Position numbers and translations under genes: made by a program. From positions 1,116,001 through 1,180,000 of the forward strand of contig CAVRHO010000001.1 in the NCBI GenBank assembly GCA_963721065.1: 64,000 bases of DNA, written 5' to 3'. The notes under the pieces are model-generated. The model did no database searches. It was not told where the DNA came from and was given only the letters and a program-made list of their open reading frames with translations. The number at the start of each line of letters is the position of its first letter. Position 1 is the stretch's first letter. Of the stretch, positions 51,719-61,517 are shown in pieces. The DNA is from CAWBLP01 sp963721065 (lineage in GTDB: Bacteria > Pseudomonadota > Alphaproteobacteria > Acetobacterales > Acetobacteraceae).

Positions 51719-53740
51719 CTACGCCGGATCGGCTGCGTCAGGCGGATGCCGACGCAGCGTGCGGTGAATGACGCTACGTAGCTCCTCGATCGAATAGGGT
51801 TTGCCCAGCTTCGGCACGTCGGTGAATGGCCAGGGCAGGACCACCTGTTCGCCATAGCCGCTGCCGAACGCGAACGGGATGTCGTCTTCGGCCAGGCGGG
51901 CGGCAAGATCCAGGCTCATCTCGTGCCCCAGGTTGACATCCAGCAAGGCGAAGGCCGGCAGCCTTTCCTCGATCAGCCGCATGCCTTCGGCGACGCTGGC
52001 GGCAATCCGGACGCAGCGAATGCCCAGGGCATGCAATGTTTCCTCGAGATCCAGGGCAATGATGATGTTGTCCTCGAGCACGAGCACGTCTGCCGGCATC
52101 GGGCCGGGCTGCGGTTCTTCGGCAAGCGGCTGCGTGTTCAGATCGGCTGCCGGCGCCTGTTCCGCGGTCCGCACGTGCGCCGCGGGGATCAGGAATCGTG
52201 CGTGCAATCCGGATGGGGCGAAGTCCATCTGCACCTCACCCTTCAGGTCGTGCAGGATCGACCACTCGATGACGGTGCTGCCGAAACCGCGGCGCGTCGG
52301 CGGGGCCACTCCGGGACCGCCGGATTCCTGCCACGAGACGGAATAGCGGCCCAGCGCATCGCGTTCCGTCCGGATGTCCACAAGGCCGGCATTGCTGCTC
52401 AGGCCGCCGTACTTGACGGAGTTGGTGATCATCTCGTGGATCACCAGGGCAACGGTGGTGAAGGCGTCCGGCGTGATCAGCACGTCGGGGCCGGTGAAGA
52501 CGATACGCCGCGCGGTGGTGCTGGAATAGGCAGCGGCCTCGGCGCGGATCAGGCCGGTGAACAGGGTGGGGCCGGCGTTCTCCGCCATGATCTGCTCGTG
52601 CGCCCGCGCCAGGGCCTGGATGCGCGCGCCCACCACCTGTGTGAAGGCATCGATGGTATCGGCCGACTTCCGGCTTTGCGAGATGATGCCACGAATCAGG
52701 GCCAGGATGTTGCGCAGCCGGTGGTTCAGTTCCGCGATTACCAGTTGCTGTCGTCCCTGGGACAGGGCCTGTTCCGGCGCATCCTGCTGATGCTCCCGGC
52801 TTTCCAGCAGCAGGGAGAACATCTGGCCGAACAGGTCCGCCGCGATCCGTCGTGCGGCGCTGACATGGTGCGGGGTCGGGTGATGACAGACGAACAGGCC
52901 CCGCAGCCTGTCCTGCCGCAGGATGGGGACCATCAGCGATGCCTGGACGCCGCTGTTGCGCAGCGCCGCGATGTGGTTCGGGTCCGCATTCCGCAGGATG
53001 CTGCGCGACAGGTCGAGCGAATGGCTGCCTGCGGCAGGGTGGATCGGCGCCCCTGCTGCCCCGGTATCCGGAATCATCTGCAACGTGACAGCCCGGCCGA
53101 ACGCATGTCGGGTCAGTGCATCGTCGGTGGCGGAATACCGCGGGCCGGGATTCGGTTCCTGGCCGGGCTGCTCGTATTCGGTGACGAGCCGGGGCGTGCC
53201 GTCGGGGTCGCAAAGATACACCATGACCCGGGAAAATCCGGTTACGGCACGCATCAGTCTGCCGCCGAGCAGGAGGAAGCTGCGGTGGGTTTGGGCCTGG
53301 CGGAGCCGCGCGGTCATGTCCCGCACCGTGAGGGCCGGCTCGAAATGCGCCTCTTCGATGGTGGGTTCGCACGTTATGACGACCGTGTTGCCGGTTGCGT
53401 AGGCGGCAACATCGACGTTCGGTCCCGCCGTGGTCAGCGGCACGGCAAGCAGTTGCGCGCTCGTCTCCGCCGCGGCCGCTGTCTGCAGGCTGCCGCGGAG
53501 GGCATGAACAGTATCGGATGCAAGCACCGACCCGAGCGGGCGGCCGATCAGTTCCCCCGTCGCACCAAGCCACGGTTCGGCGTTCTGCGACACATGGGCG
53601 ATCTGCCAGCTTGTCCTGTCCACGGCGACAAGAAACCCGAACGTCTGCACCGCGGCCGGCGGTGCGGATGGTGCGGGTTCGGGACATGCCGGAGCATGCG
53701 CCGAATCCTCGATTTCGGGCATGGGCGTCAGGTCGAGCAT
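51719..53740 (-). CDS. Phytochrome-like HWE hybrid histidine kinase lacking a PHY domain
   Basis: About 673 residues. PAS (AAVQTFGFLVAVDRTSWQIA) and a phytochrome-type GAF follow: LDLSRSILRNADPNHIAALR retains the conserved His, and RLRGLFVCHHPTPHH ends the GAF. Instead of a PHY domain, a short helix leads straight into an HWE/HisKA_2 kinase (VIAELNHRLRNILALI; HEMITNSVKYGGLS) and a C-terminal receiver (LLDVNLGHE; LGKPYSIEEL). A cysteine 16-17 residues ahead of the PAS core (ACPEPAP) could hold biliverdin. The GAF's PASDIP motif is altered (YSATDDA). The start is uncertain: the frame is open to 53986. Confidence 0.82.
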   Translation of the reverse strand: MLDLTPMPEIEDSAHAPACPEPAPSAPPAAVQTFGFLVAVDRTSWQIAHVSQNAEPWLGATGELIGRPLGSVLASDTVHALRGSLQTAAAAETSAQLLAVPLTTAGPNVDVAAYATGNTVVITCEPTIEEAHFEPALTVRDMTARLRQAQTHRSFLLLGGRLMRAVTGFSRVMVYLCDPDGTPRLVTEYEQPGQEPNPGPRYSATDDALTRHAFGRAVTLQMIPDTGAAGAPIHPAAGSHSLDLSRSILRNADPNHIAALRNSGVQASLMVPILRQDRLRGLFVCHHPTPHHVSAARRIAADLFGQMFSLLLESREHQQDAPEQALSQGRQQLVIAELNHRLRNILALIRGIISQSRKSADTIDAFTQVVGARIQALARAHEQIMAENAGPTLFTGLIRAEAAAYSSTTARRIVFTGPDVLITPDAFTTVALVIHEMITNSVKYGGLSSNAGLVDIRTERDALGRYSVSWQESGGPGVAPPTRRGFGSTVIEWSILHDLKGEVQMDFAPSGLHARFLIPAAHVRTAEQAPAADLNTQPLAEEPQPGPMPADVLVLEDNIIIALDLEETLHALGIRCVRIAASVAEGMRLIEERLPAFALLDVNLGHEMSLDLAARLAEDDIPFAFGSGYGEQVVLPWPFTDVPKLGKPYSIEELRSVIHRTLRRHPPDAADPA

Positions 53741-54199
53741 TGCAGCAAGCCGGGTCGCGGGAAACGCGGCAACGGCAATGACGTCGTCGGAGCACCGGGC
53801 CGGCGCCCGGGTACGACAAATGCCATCTTCCCGGTTGAAGATGATGCCATTGTCTTTTCTTCCTCCACCTGCGTGTTCGCGGACGGGGGTTGATCCGTCC
53901 TGGATACAGGGCAATCGGCGGGGCTGCTGTGGTGCGCCCGGCCCTGGCATGAGTGCCTGGTATTTTTCCGCGGGTCCCGGTTGCACGAATGGCAGAGGGC
54001 ACCGCGTTTCAGAGCTCCTCCCGCACGAGATCTTCTGTCAGAACATCGGCCGAAGCCTTCCGGCGCCGCCTTGGCAAGCGCGATCGTCGGAATCTCGGGT
54101 GGAACATTAGCGAAAGCGCCTTGCCCGGTATGCACACTTGTGCACATAACGGCGGGCCGCTTCGCTTGTTTTCTGTGAGGCGGGCCAGGAGAAATCGGA
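53741..54199. other. Divergent control region between the kinase and Crp/Fnr genes
   Basis: About 460 bp between divergent genes, part of which may be the kinase N-terminus if a longer start is used. The perfect inverted repeat TGCACA-CT-TGTGCA at 54131-54144 lies 55 nt upstream of the regulator's start and could be an operator. No convincing -35/-10 pair was found. Confidence 0.45.
54131..54144. promoter_or_regulatory. Candidate operator (TGCACA-N2-TGTGCA) upstream of the Crp/Fnr-type gene
   Basis: A perfect six-base inverted repeat with a 2-bp centre, 55 nt before the TTG start of the regulator. The half-sites do not match the CRP (TGTGA) or FNR (TTGAT) consensus. Autoregulation is possible but only inferred from position. 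Confidence 0.35.
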
Positions 54200-55003
54200 T
54201 TGCTCAAGACGTTGTTACCGCCCGAGGCGATCGACACGCGCGCGGAGAACAATCTGCTCCGCATTCTGCGTGTCGCCGACCATGAACGGCTGAAACCCCA
54301 CCTCAGGGCTGAGTACAAACAGGCCGGCGACCTTCTGTATAATCCTGGCGACAACGTCGAAGTGGTGTGGTTCCCGTGCGGACCTGCGCTGGTTTCCTAT
54401 CTCGTGTCCAACGAGGACGGCAAGGACGTGGAAACCGTCCTGGTCGGACGCGAAGGCGCGGTCGGCGGCATCGTCAGCCTGGGCCATCTTCCTGCGTACT
54501 GCCGGATTCGCGTCAAGTATTCCGGCCAGTTCATGCGCCTGCGCGTCAGCGACCTGGAAGCGGCGAAGGCGGCTTCCGCCGCCATCCGACACCTGTTCGC
54601 ACGCTATGCCGACTGCCTGCTGGCGCAGATCTTCCAGTCCTCGGCGTGCAACGCCATCCATTCCATCGAGCAGCGCACGGCGAAGTGGATCCTGTCGTCG
54701 CTGGAGCGCACCGGAGATCACCGCGTGCCACTGACGCATGAGGAACTGGCCGGCATGCTGGGCGTCGGGCGCAGCTACACCAGCCGCGTGCTTCAGTCCT
54801 TCAGGGCGAAAGGCCTGCTGGAAACCCGCCGCGGCGCCCTGGTGGTGCATGACCTGGAGGCGTTGCAACGGCGCGCCTGCCGCTGCAACGCCTCGATCAG
54901 GCAGCATTTCGACACGGTCCTGCTCGGCGTCTATCCGGACGAACTTGCCGGCGTCGCACCGGCCTTCGCACCCCTGGGCGCCGCGTCGCCGTCGCGCCAG
55001 TAG
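54200..55003 (+). CDS. Crp/Fnr family transcriptional regulator
   Basis: A 267-residue regulator with an N-terminal cyclic-nucleotide-binding-type beta barrel (about 20-150: LVGREGAVGGIVSLGHLPAY) and a C-terminal winged helix (LTHEELAGMLGVGRSYTSRV followed by LQSFRAKGLLE). The N-terminus has no cysteines, so it is not an oxygen-sensing FNR. A TTG start is preferred because AGGAG lies 8 nt upstream and there is no nearer ATG. The last 45 residues extend past the HTH and include RRACRCNAS. It diverges from the phytochrome-like kinase and precedes the ThDP enzyme gene. Confidence 0.88.
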   Translation: MLKTLLPPEAIDTRAENNLLRILRVADHERLKPHLRAEYKQAGDLLYNPGDNVEVVWFPCGPALVSYLVSNEDGKDVETVLVGREGAVGGIVSLGHLPAYCRIRVKYSGQFMRLRVSDLEAAKAASAAIRHLFARYADCLLAQIFQSSACNAIHSIEQRTAKWILSSLERTGDHRVPLTHEELAGMLGVGRSYTSRVLQSFRAKGLLETRRGALVVHDLEALQRRACRCNASIRQHFDTVLLGVYPDELAGVAPAFAPLGAASPSRQ

Positions 55004-55027
55004 CCCGCGCACGCCCAAGGTACCGGC

Positions 55028-55046
55028 GGGGAGAATTGACCTCCCC
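55028..55046 (+). terminator. GC-rich hairpin between the regulator and ThDP-enzyme genes
   Basis: GGGGAG (55028-55033) and CTCCCC (55041-55046) form a six-pair stem around AATTGAC. No T run follows, so it is a weak terminator at best and may instead be a leader hairpin of the next gene, whose GGAGG site lies 35 nt downstream. Confidence 0.3.
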
Positions 55047-55090
55047 CCACAGATCGGCCAGCGTTCACCCGTGTTTGGCGGGAGGAAACC

Positions 55091-56749
55091 ATGGCCAAAG
55101 TAAACGGCGCGACTCTGATGGCGCGCAGCCTGGCGCAGCAAGGCGTGAAGTTCATGTTCGGAGTCGTCGGCTTCCCCGTCGGCCCGATTGCGGAAGCGGC
55201 CCAGAAGGCCGGCATCACCTATCTGGGCATGCGCAATGAGCAGTCGGCGTCCTATGCCGCGCAGGCCGTCGGCTACCTGACCGGCCGCCCGGGCGCCTGC
55301 CTGGTGGTGTCGGGGCCCGGCGTGGTGCACGGCCTGGCGGGCCTGGCGAATGCGCAGCAGAACTGCTGGCCGATGATCCTGATCGGCGGCGCCTCCCCCA
55401 CCTACCAGAACGGCATGGGCGCCTTCCAGGAGGAGCGGCAGGTGCAGATTGCCGCCCCGTTCTGCAAGTTCGCCCACGCAGTGGAACACGTGCACCGCAT
55501 CCCGTTCTACGTGGAAATGGCCGTGCGCAACTCGATCTATGGCCGCCCGGGTGCCACTTATCTCGACATGCCCGACGACATCATCCAGGGCGAGGTCGAG
55601 GAGGAGAAGGTGCACCAGGCCGCCACGGTGGCCGAACCGCCGCGCTTCCAGGCGATGCCGGAGGATATCGAGAGCGCGCTGAACACGCTGGAATCCGCCG
55701 AGAAGCCGCTGGTGATCGTCGGCAAGGGCATGGGCTGGTCGCGCGCGGAAGACGAGGTGCGCGCGTTCATCGAGCGCACGCAACTGCCATTCCTCGCGTC
55801 ACCGATGGGCAAGGGCGTGATGGACGACACGCACCCGTTGTCGGTCGGGGCCGCCCGCAGCCACGCGTTGCAGGAAGCCGACGTGATCTTCCTGATGGGC
55901 GCTCGGCTGAACTGGATCATGCATTTCGGCATGCCGCCGCGCTTCAACAAGAAGGTGCGTATCGTCCAACTGGACATCGCGCCGGAATCGATCAGCCAGA
56001 ACGTGCCGGCCGAGGTGGCGCTGGTGGGCGACGGCAAGGCGATCGTCGGCCAGTTGAACAAGGCGCTGGAAGGCCGTCAGTGGTTCTATCCGAAGGATAC
56101 GCCCTGGCATAAGGCGATCGCCGAGAAGGCGGCGGCCAACGCCAAGCAGATCCAGCCGATGATCGACGACAACTCGGCACCCACCAACTACTACCGTGCG
56201 TTCAAGGACATCAGCGCCTGGCTGCCGGACAATGCGGTGATCGTTGGTGAAGGCGCCAACACGATGGATATCGGCCGCACGCAGATGCCCAACAAGAGCG
56301 CCCGCCTGCGCCTGGACGCCGGCACCTACGGCACAATGGGCATCGGCATGGGCTTCACCATCGCCGCCGCCGTCGCCCATCCCGACCGCCCCATCGTGTC
56401 CGTGTTCGGCGACGCGGCGCTCGGCTTCTCCGGCATGGAGATCGAAACCGCCTGCCGCTATCGCCTGCCGGTGAAGATCGTGGTGCTGAACAACGGCGGC
56501 ATCGGCAGCGGCATGGCGGAGTTCCCGGAAGATCGCAGCACGCTGCCGCCGCGGGTGATGGCGATCGGCTCGGGTTATGAAAAGATCATGGAAGCCTTCG
56601 GCGGCAAGGGCTTCTACGTGGAGGACCCGAAGGACCTGCGCGCGGCGCTGGATGCGGCGATGGCGCATCCGGGACCGGCGCTGGTGAACGTGAAGCTGCA
56701 CCATGCGGCCGGCCGCAAGCCACAGCAGTTCCACTGGCACACCGCCTGA
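55091..56749 (+). CDS. ThDP-dependent 2-hydroxyacyl-CoA lyase / oxalyl-CoA decarboxylase family enzyme
   Basis: A 552-residue thiamine-diphosphate enzyme. The catalytic glutamate is in GMRNEQSASYAAQAVGYLTG, the N-terminal domain shows GVVGFPVGPIAEAAQKAG and NCWPMILIGGASPTYQNGMG, and the ThDP/Mg motif is GDAALGFSGMEIETACRYRL ending VVLNN. The sequence looks closer to HACL1-type 2-hydroxyacyl-CoA lyases than to acetolactate synthases; oxalyl-CoA decarboxylase is the other candidate. No formyl-CoA transferase gene (frc) adjoins it, weakening the oxalate reading. GGAGG lies upstream of the ATG. Confidence 0.88.
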   Translation: MAKVNGATLMARSLAQQGVKFMFGVVGFPVGPIAEAAQKAGITYLGMRNEQSASYAAQAVGYLTGRPGACLVVSGPGVVHGLAGLANAQQNCWPMILIGGASPTYQNGMGAFQEERQVQIAAPFCKFAHAVEHVHRIPFYVEMAVRNSIYGRPGATYLDMPDDIIQGEVEEEKVHQAATVAEPPRFQAMPEDIESALNTLESAEKPLVIVGKGMGWSRAEDEVRAFIERTQLPFLASPMGKGVMDDTHPLSVGAARSHALQEADVIFLMGARLNWIMHFGMPPRFNKKVRIVQLDIAPESISQNVPAEVALVGDGKAIVGQLNKALEGRQWFYPKDTPWHKAIAEKAAANAKQIQPMIDDNSAPTNYYRAFKDISAWLPDNAVIVGEGANTMDIGRTQMPNKSARLRLDAGTYGTMGIGMGFTIAAAVAHPDRPIVSVFGDAALGFSGMEIETACRYRLPVKIVVLNNGGIGSGMAEFPEDRSTLPPRVMAIGSGYEKIMEAFGGKGFYVEDPKDLRAALDAAMAHPGPALVNVKLHHAAGRKPQQFHWHTA

Positions 56750-56892
56750 GACCGGGCCGGGGAGGGGTGGTGCGTGCATCCACCCCTCTTCCAAACCCCT
56801 GGCGCATCCCGCCCCGATCGGGCCTATGCTCACCACCCGGCGAGCAACGGCGGACCCATCACGCCCGCTGACCCGCCGGGGAGAGCACTGGG

Positions 56893-58032
56893 ATGCGCAT
56901 GGTCCGTGTTGCGGCGGCGGCTGCCGTCATACTCGCCGCGGGAATCGCCGGCTGGTCGATGCTCGGCCGCAACGCCGAAACGGCCGTCGCCGCGTCCTCC
57001 GGCCGGCCGGCCGTTCCGGTTACCGCGGGAATCGCCACCGCCCGGACCGTGCCGATCTACGCCCAGGGCCTGGGCACGGTGGAGACGCTCAACACCGTCA
57101 ACCTGAAAAGCCGCGTGGACGGTCAGATCCTGCGCGTGTTCTTCACGGAAGGACAGGAAGTCCGGCAGGGCGACAAGCTGTTCCTGATCGATCCCCGCCC
57201 GTTCCAGGTCGCCCTCGACAAGGCACAGGCCACGCTGCAGAAGGACACCGCCCAGTTGAAGGGCGCCCAGCGGGACCTGGAACGCTACAGCAAGCTGGTC
57301 GGCAGCGGCTTCCAGACGCGCCAGAGCTATGAGGACCAGCAGGCCACCGTCGAGCAGTTGCAGGCCACCACGCAGGAGGATCAGGCGGCGGTGGAGGCGG
57401 CGAAGCTCAATCTGGGCTACACGCTGATCCGTGCGCCGATCGCGGGGCGCACCGGCGCACTGCAGGAAAACCTGGGCAGCTACGTCCAGGCCAGCGCCGG
57501 GGCCACGCTTGTCACTATCACCCAGCTTCAGCCGATCTACGTGGCGTTTCCCCTGCCGGGGCGGCAACTGGACGCCATCCTCCAGGGCCAGGCGCAGCAC
57601 GCGTTGGAGGTCGATGCGTTGGGCAACGACGGCAAGACGCTGCTGGCAAAGGGCAAGCTCAGTTTCATCGACAACCATATCGACGGCGCCACCGGCACGA
57701 TCGCGCTGAAGGCCACCTTCACCAACGCCGACGAGCGGTTGTGGCCCGGCGAGTTCGTCACCGCCCGGCTGATCCTGGGGCAGCGCCATAATGCCGTCAC
57801 CGTGCCGGCGCCCACCGTCATGACCGGTCCGCAGGGTCTGTATGTGTATGTCATTCGCCCCGACGATACCGTGATACGACGTCCGGTCACGGTGCTGGCG
57901 CGACAGGACGGCATGGCGGTGATCGGCAAGGGCCTGGCCGCCGGCGAGAAGGTGGTGGTGAACGGCCAGTACCGCCTGGCCAACAACGCCAAGGTTCGGA
58001 TCGAACCCGCCGAATCGCGGACGGACGGTTGA
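56893..58032 (+). CDS. RND efflux periplasmic adaptor subunit (MdtA-like)
   Basis: A 379-residue membrane-fusion protein with an N-terminal signal/anchor (VAAAAAVILAAGIAGW). The lipoyl and hairpin halves are visible: LKSRVDGQILRVFFTEGQEV, RQGDKLFLIDPRPFQVALDK, a coiled coil to about 175, and LNLGYTLIRAPIAGRTGALQ; the beta-barrel and proximal domain follow (WPGEFVTARLILGQRHNAVT). It links an RND pump to an outer-membrane channel, not encoded here. The RND permease starts 4 nt after its stop. Confidence 0.93.
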   Translation: MRMVRVAAAAAVILAAGIAGWSMLGRNAETAVAASSGRPAVPVTAGIATARTVPIYAQGLGTVETLNTVNLKSRVDGQILRVFFTEGQEVRQGDKLFLIDPRPFQVALDKAQATLQKDTAQLKGAQRDLERYSKLVGSGFQTRQSYEDQQATVEQLQATTQEDQAAVEAAKLNLGYTLIRAPIAGRTGALQENLGSYVQASAGATLVTITQLQPIYVAFPLPGRQLDAILQGQAQHALEVDALGNDGKTLLAKGKLSFIDNHIDGATGTIALKATFTNADERLWPGEFVTARLILGQRHNAVTVPAPTVMTGPQGLYVYVIRPDDTVIRRPVTVLARQDGMAVIGKGLAAGEKVVVNGQYRLANNAKVRIEPAESRTDG

Positions 58033-58036
58033 GCGG

Positions 58037-61000
58037 ATGAGCATCTCGGAAGTCTTCATCCGCCGCCCGATCGCCACCGCGCTGCTGATGGCCGGCATCC
58101 TGGTGTTCGGCCTGGCCACTTTCACGCTGTTGCCGATCGCCGCGCTGCCGAATGTCGATTTCCCCACCATCGTGGTGACAGCGCACCTGCCGGGCGCCAG
58201 CCCGCAAACCATGGCTTCGTCGGTCGCCACCCCGCTGGAGCAGCAGTTCGCCAGCATTCCCGGCCTGGACGAGATGAGCTCGACCAGCGGCCTGGGCACC
58301 ACGCGCATCACCCTGCAATTCGCCCTGTCGCGCAACATCGACGGTGCGGCGCAGGACGTGCAGAGCGCGATCAATGATGCCAGCGGGCTGTTGCCGAAGA
58401 ACCTGCCCAAGCCGCCGACCTACTGGAAGACCAATCCGGCGCACCGGTCGATCCTGATCTACGCCATCGGGTCCGATGCGATGCCGATCCAGGACCTGGA
58501 CAAATACGCCTATAACGTGCTGGCGGAATCGCTGTCGCGCATCGACGGCGTCGGGCAGGTGAATATCGCGGGCGAACAGATTCCCGCGGTGCATGTGCAG
58601 GTAAATCCCGATGCGCTGGCGCGCGCGGCAAATCAGCCTGGAAGACGTGCGCACCGCCCTCGTCAACGCCACGGACAACGGTCCGAAAGGCAACCTGGAG
58701 GGACAGCACCAGTCCTTCACGCTGGACACCAACGGGCAACTGAAGAACGCCAGCGGGTTCCGCGATATCATCGCCGCCTACCGCCACGGCGTGCCGGTGC
58801 AGTTGAAGGACGTCGCGCATGTCTTCGACGGCTCGCAGTCGCCGCGGGCCGGCGGGTGGTTCAACGGCAAGCGGACCATGCTTCTGCTGATCCAGCGGGA
58901 GCCGAACGCCAATACGATCGCCGTGGTCAACCGGATCAAGGCGATCATGCCCAGCCTGGTCGCGGCAATTCCACCGTCGGTGCATGTCGATCTGGTGTCG
59001 GACCGGTCGCTGAACATCCAGGCGTCGGTGCAGGATGTGGAGCTGACGCTGGCGATCACCGTCGGCCTGGTGATCCTCGTGATCTTCCTGTTCCTGCGCC
59101 ACGTCTGGGCGACGATCATCCCCAGCATTACTGTGCCGCTGGCACTGGTCGCCACCACCGGCGTGATGTACGTGCTGGGATTCAACCTCGACAACATCTC
59201 GCTGATGGCGCTGACCATCTCGGTCGGCTTCGTGGTGGACGACGCCATCGTGATGATCGAGAACATCGTCCGCTATATCGAGCAGGGCGAAAAACCTTTG
59301 GCGGCGGCGATCAAGGGCGCCGGGCAGATCGGCTTCACCATCGTGTCGATCACCTTCTCGCTGATCGCGGTGTTCATCCCGCTGCTGTTCATGGGCGGCA
59401 TCATCGGCCGGCTGTTCCGCGAATTCGCCGTCACCGTCAGCGTCGCGGTGATCGCCTCGGCCTTCGTGTCATTGACGCTGACGCCGATGATGTGCGCCCG
59501 CTTCCTGCGGCACGAGGACGAGTCGGACAAGAACCGCTTCAACCGTTCGGCCGAAGCCTTCTTCGCCGCGGTGCTGCGTGGCTACGAACGCGGCCTGAAC
59601 TGGGTGTTCCGCCACCAGCCGCTGATGCTGGCGCTGACGCTGGGCCTGGTCGTGCTGACCGGCGTGCTGTACGTCCGCGTCCCCAAGGGTTTCATCCCGC
59701 AGCAGGACACCGGCTTCATCTTTGGTGAGGCACAGGCCCGGCAGGACATCTCCTTCGGCGCCATGGCGGCGCTGGAACGCAAACTGTCGGGCATCATCCT
59801 GAAGGATCCGGCGGTGCACGCGGTCGTCGGGTTCGCCGGCGCCACCGGCTACAATCCCAGCGAGAACACCGCGCGCATGTTCATCCAGCTCAAGCCGGAG
59901 AACCAGCGCGCCGGCGTGGCCACCGTGATGCGCCGGCTGAAACCGCAGATCGCGCAGGTGCAGGGCGTGCGCTTCTACATGCAGGCCGGGCAGGACGTGA
60001 CCATCGGCACGCACCTGACCCAGGCGCAGTACCGGTACACCCTGACCGACAACGACGCCGAGCAACTGAACCACTGGGCGCCGATCCTGCTGCAGCACAT
60101 GCGTGACATGAAGCTGCTGACCGATGTCGCGTCGGACCAGCAGATCGCCTCGCCGCACATCTCGATCCGCATCGACCGCAACGCCGCCTACCGGCTGGGC
60201 CTGTCGATGAAGCTGATCGACCAGACGCTGTACGACGCGTTCGGGCAGGAGGAGGTGGCGACGATCTACACCAACTCCTCACAGCACAAGGTGATCCTGG
60301 AAGTCGAGCCACGCTTCCAGGACAGCCCTGACGCACTGTCGCATATTCACGTGACGTCGGCCTCTGGCGCGCAGGTACCGCTGTCCGCCGTTGCGCACTA
60401 CGTGACGACGGTGGAGCCGCTGACGGTGAACCACCAGGGCGTGTTCCCGGCGGTGACGCTGTCGTTCAACCTGGCACCCGGCGTCGCGATCGGCCAGGCG
60501 GTGAATGCGATCGACGCGATGCAGGACTCGTTGCACGTGCCGGAAACGCTGCACGGGTCCTTCCAGGGATCGGCGCAGGCGTTCCGTGCCTCGCTGTCGT
60601 CGATGCCGCTGCTGATCGCCGCGGCGATCCTCGTCGTGTACATCGTGCTGGGGATGCTCTACGAGAGCTTCATCCACCCGCTGACCATTCTCTCGTCGCT
60701 GCCGTCCGCCGGCGTGGGCGCGCTGGTGATGCTGATGCTGTGCGGCTACGACCTCAGCCTGGTGGCAGTGATCGGGATCATTCTGTTGATCGGCATCGTC
60801 AAGAAGAACGCGATCATGATGATCGACTTCGCACTCGACGCGGAACGGCGGCAGGGCATCCCGCCGTTGCAGGCAATTCACCAGGCGTGCCTGCTGCGTT
60901 TCCGGCCGATCATGATGACTACAATGTGTGCGCTGTTCGGCGGCCTGCCGCTGGCGCTGGGCCATGGCGCCGGGTCCGAGTTGCGGCGGCCGCTGGGGGT

Positions 61001-61154
61001 GGCGATCATCGGTGGGCTGCTCGTGTCGCAGGTGCTGACACTGTACACGACGCCGGTGATCTACCTGTACCTGGACCGTGTCGCGACGGCGCTGGTGCCA
61101 CGCCGCCGCGTGAAGCGGCCAGCCGGGCAACGGTTGCCGGAAAGTGCAGACTGA
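58037..61154 (+). pseudogene. RND efflux permease (MdtB/MdtC-like), one +1 frameshift
   Basis: A pump of 1038 residues if one extra C at about 58622 (in GGCGCGCGCGG) is ignored. The first frame reads MSISEVFIRRPIATALLMAG to VHVQVNPDALA, and the second continues ARQISLEDVRTALVNATDNG to the end, exactly joining the conserved NPDALAARxISLEDVR segment. Proton-relay aspartates lie in SVGFVVDDAIVMIENIVRY. Twelve helices and two large periplasmic loops are present (GFIPQQDTGFIFGEAQARQD). An ATG at 58611 would start the second frame but leaves no first helix. It exports drugs or similar with the adaptor. Confidence 0.88.
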
Positions 61155-61237
61155 AACCGAGCCGCATGGGATTGGGCTCTCCGGTCGGACCCGAAAGTCC
61201 CTAAGCGTTGAGATTGTGCGGATAAGCACCGCCCTCC

Positions 61238-61348
61238 CGAGTCATGGCCGGCCTTGAGCCGGCCATCCACCCCCGACAAGGCGTGTTCCCTTGCAGTCAA
61301 CCCCGATCGTTCCGGTGTCGATGGCCGGTTCAGGCCCAGCCATGACAT
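61238..61348. repeat. Intergenic palindromic element at a convergent junction (first of two)
   Basis: Left arm GTCATGGCCGGCCTTGAGCC then GGCCATCCACCCCCGAC (61241-61277), right arm GGTGTCGATGGCCGGTTCAG then GCCCAGCCATGAC (61314-61346). Both arms are good individual palindromes. They lie between the convergent RND and decarboxylase genes. Confidence 0.75.
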
Positions 61349-61399
61349 GAGGAAATGGTATCAGCATGCCTGCGTTTTGCCGTCTGTCGTACGCACCAC

Positions 61400-61478
61400 A
61401 TCCTCGTCGGCTCAGGCCGACCTTCCTTCGGTGCGTGCGGGAAAGTCATGGGTGGCGGGCCTTTACCCGTCATCACTT
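61400..61478. repeat. Intergenic palindromic element at a convergent junction (second of two)
   Basis: CCTCGTCGGCTCAGGCCGAC, then CCTTCGGTGCGTGCGGG, then GAAAGTCATGGGTGGCGGGC and CTTTACCCGTCATCAC (to 61476). The middle is the reverse complement of the spacer in the copy at 27385-27470. Together with the copy at 61238 it fills most of the gap of about 360 bp. Confidence 0.7.
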
Positions 61479-61517
61479 GATACGCTTTGTCCGAGGGACC
61501 GATCCGTCGGCGCCGGA

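Noticed and set aside
54200..55003. This regulator as the FNR that reads the hemN box
   Set aside because: It lacks the N-terminal cysteines needed for an oxygen-sensing iron-sulfur cluster; a FixK-like role cannot be excluded but is unsupported.
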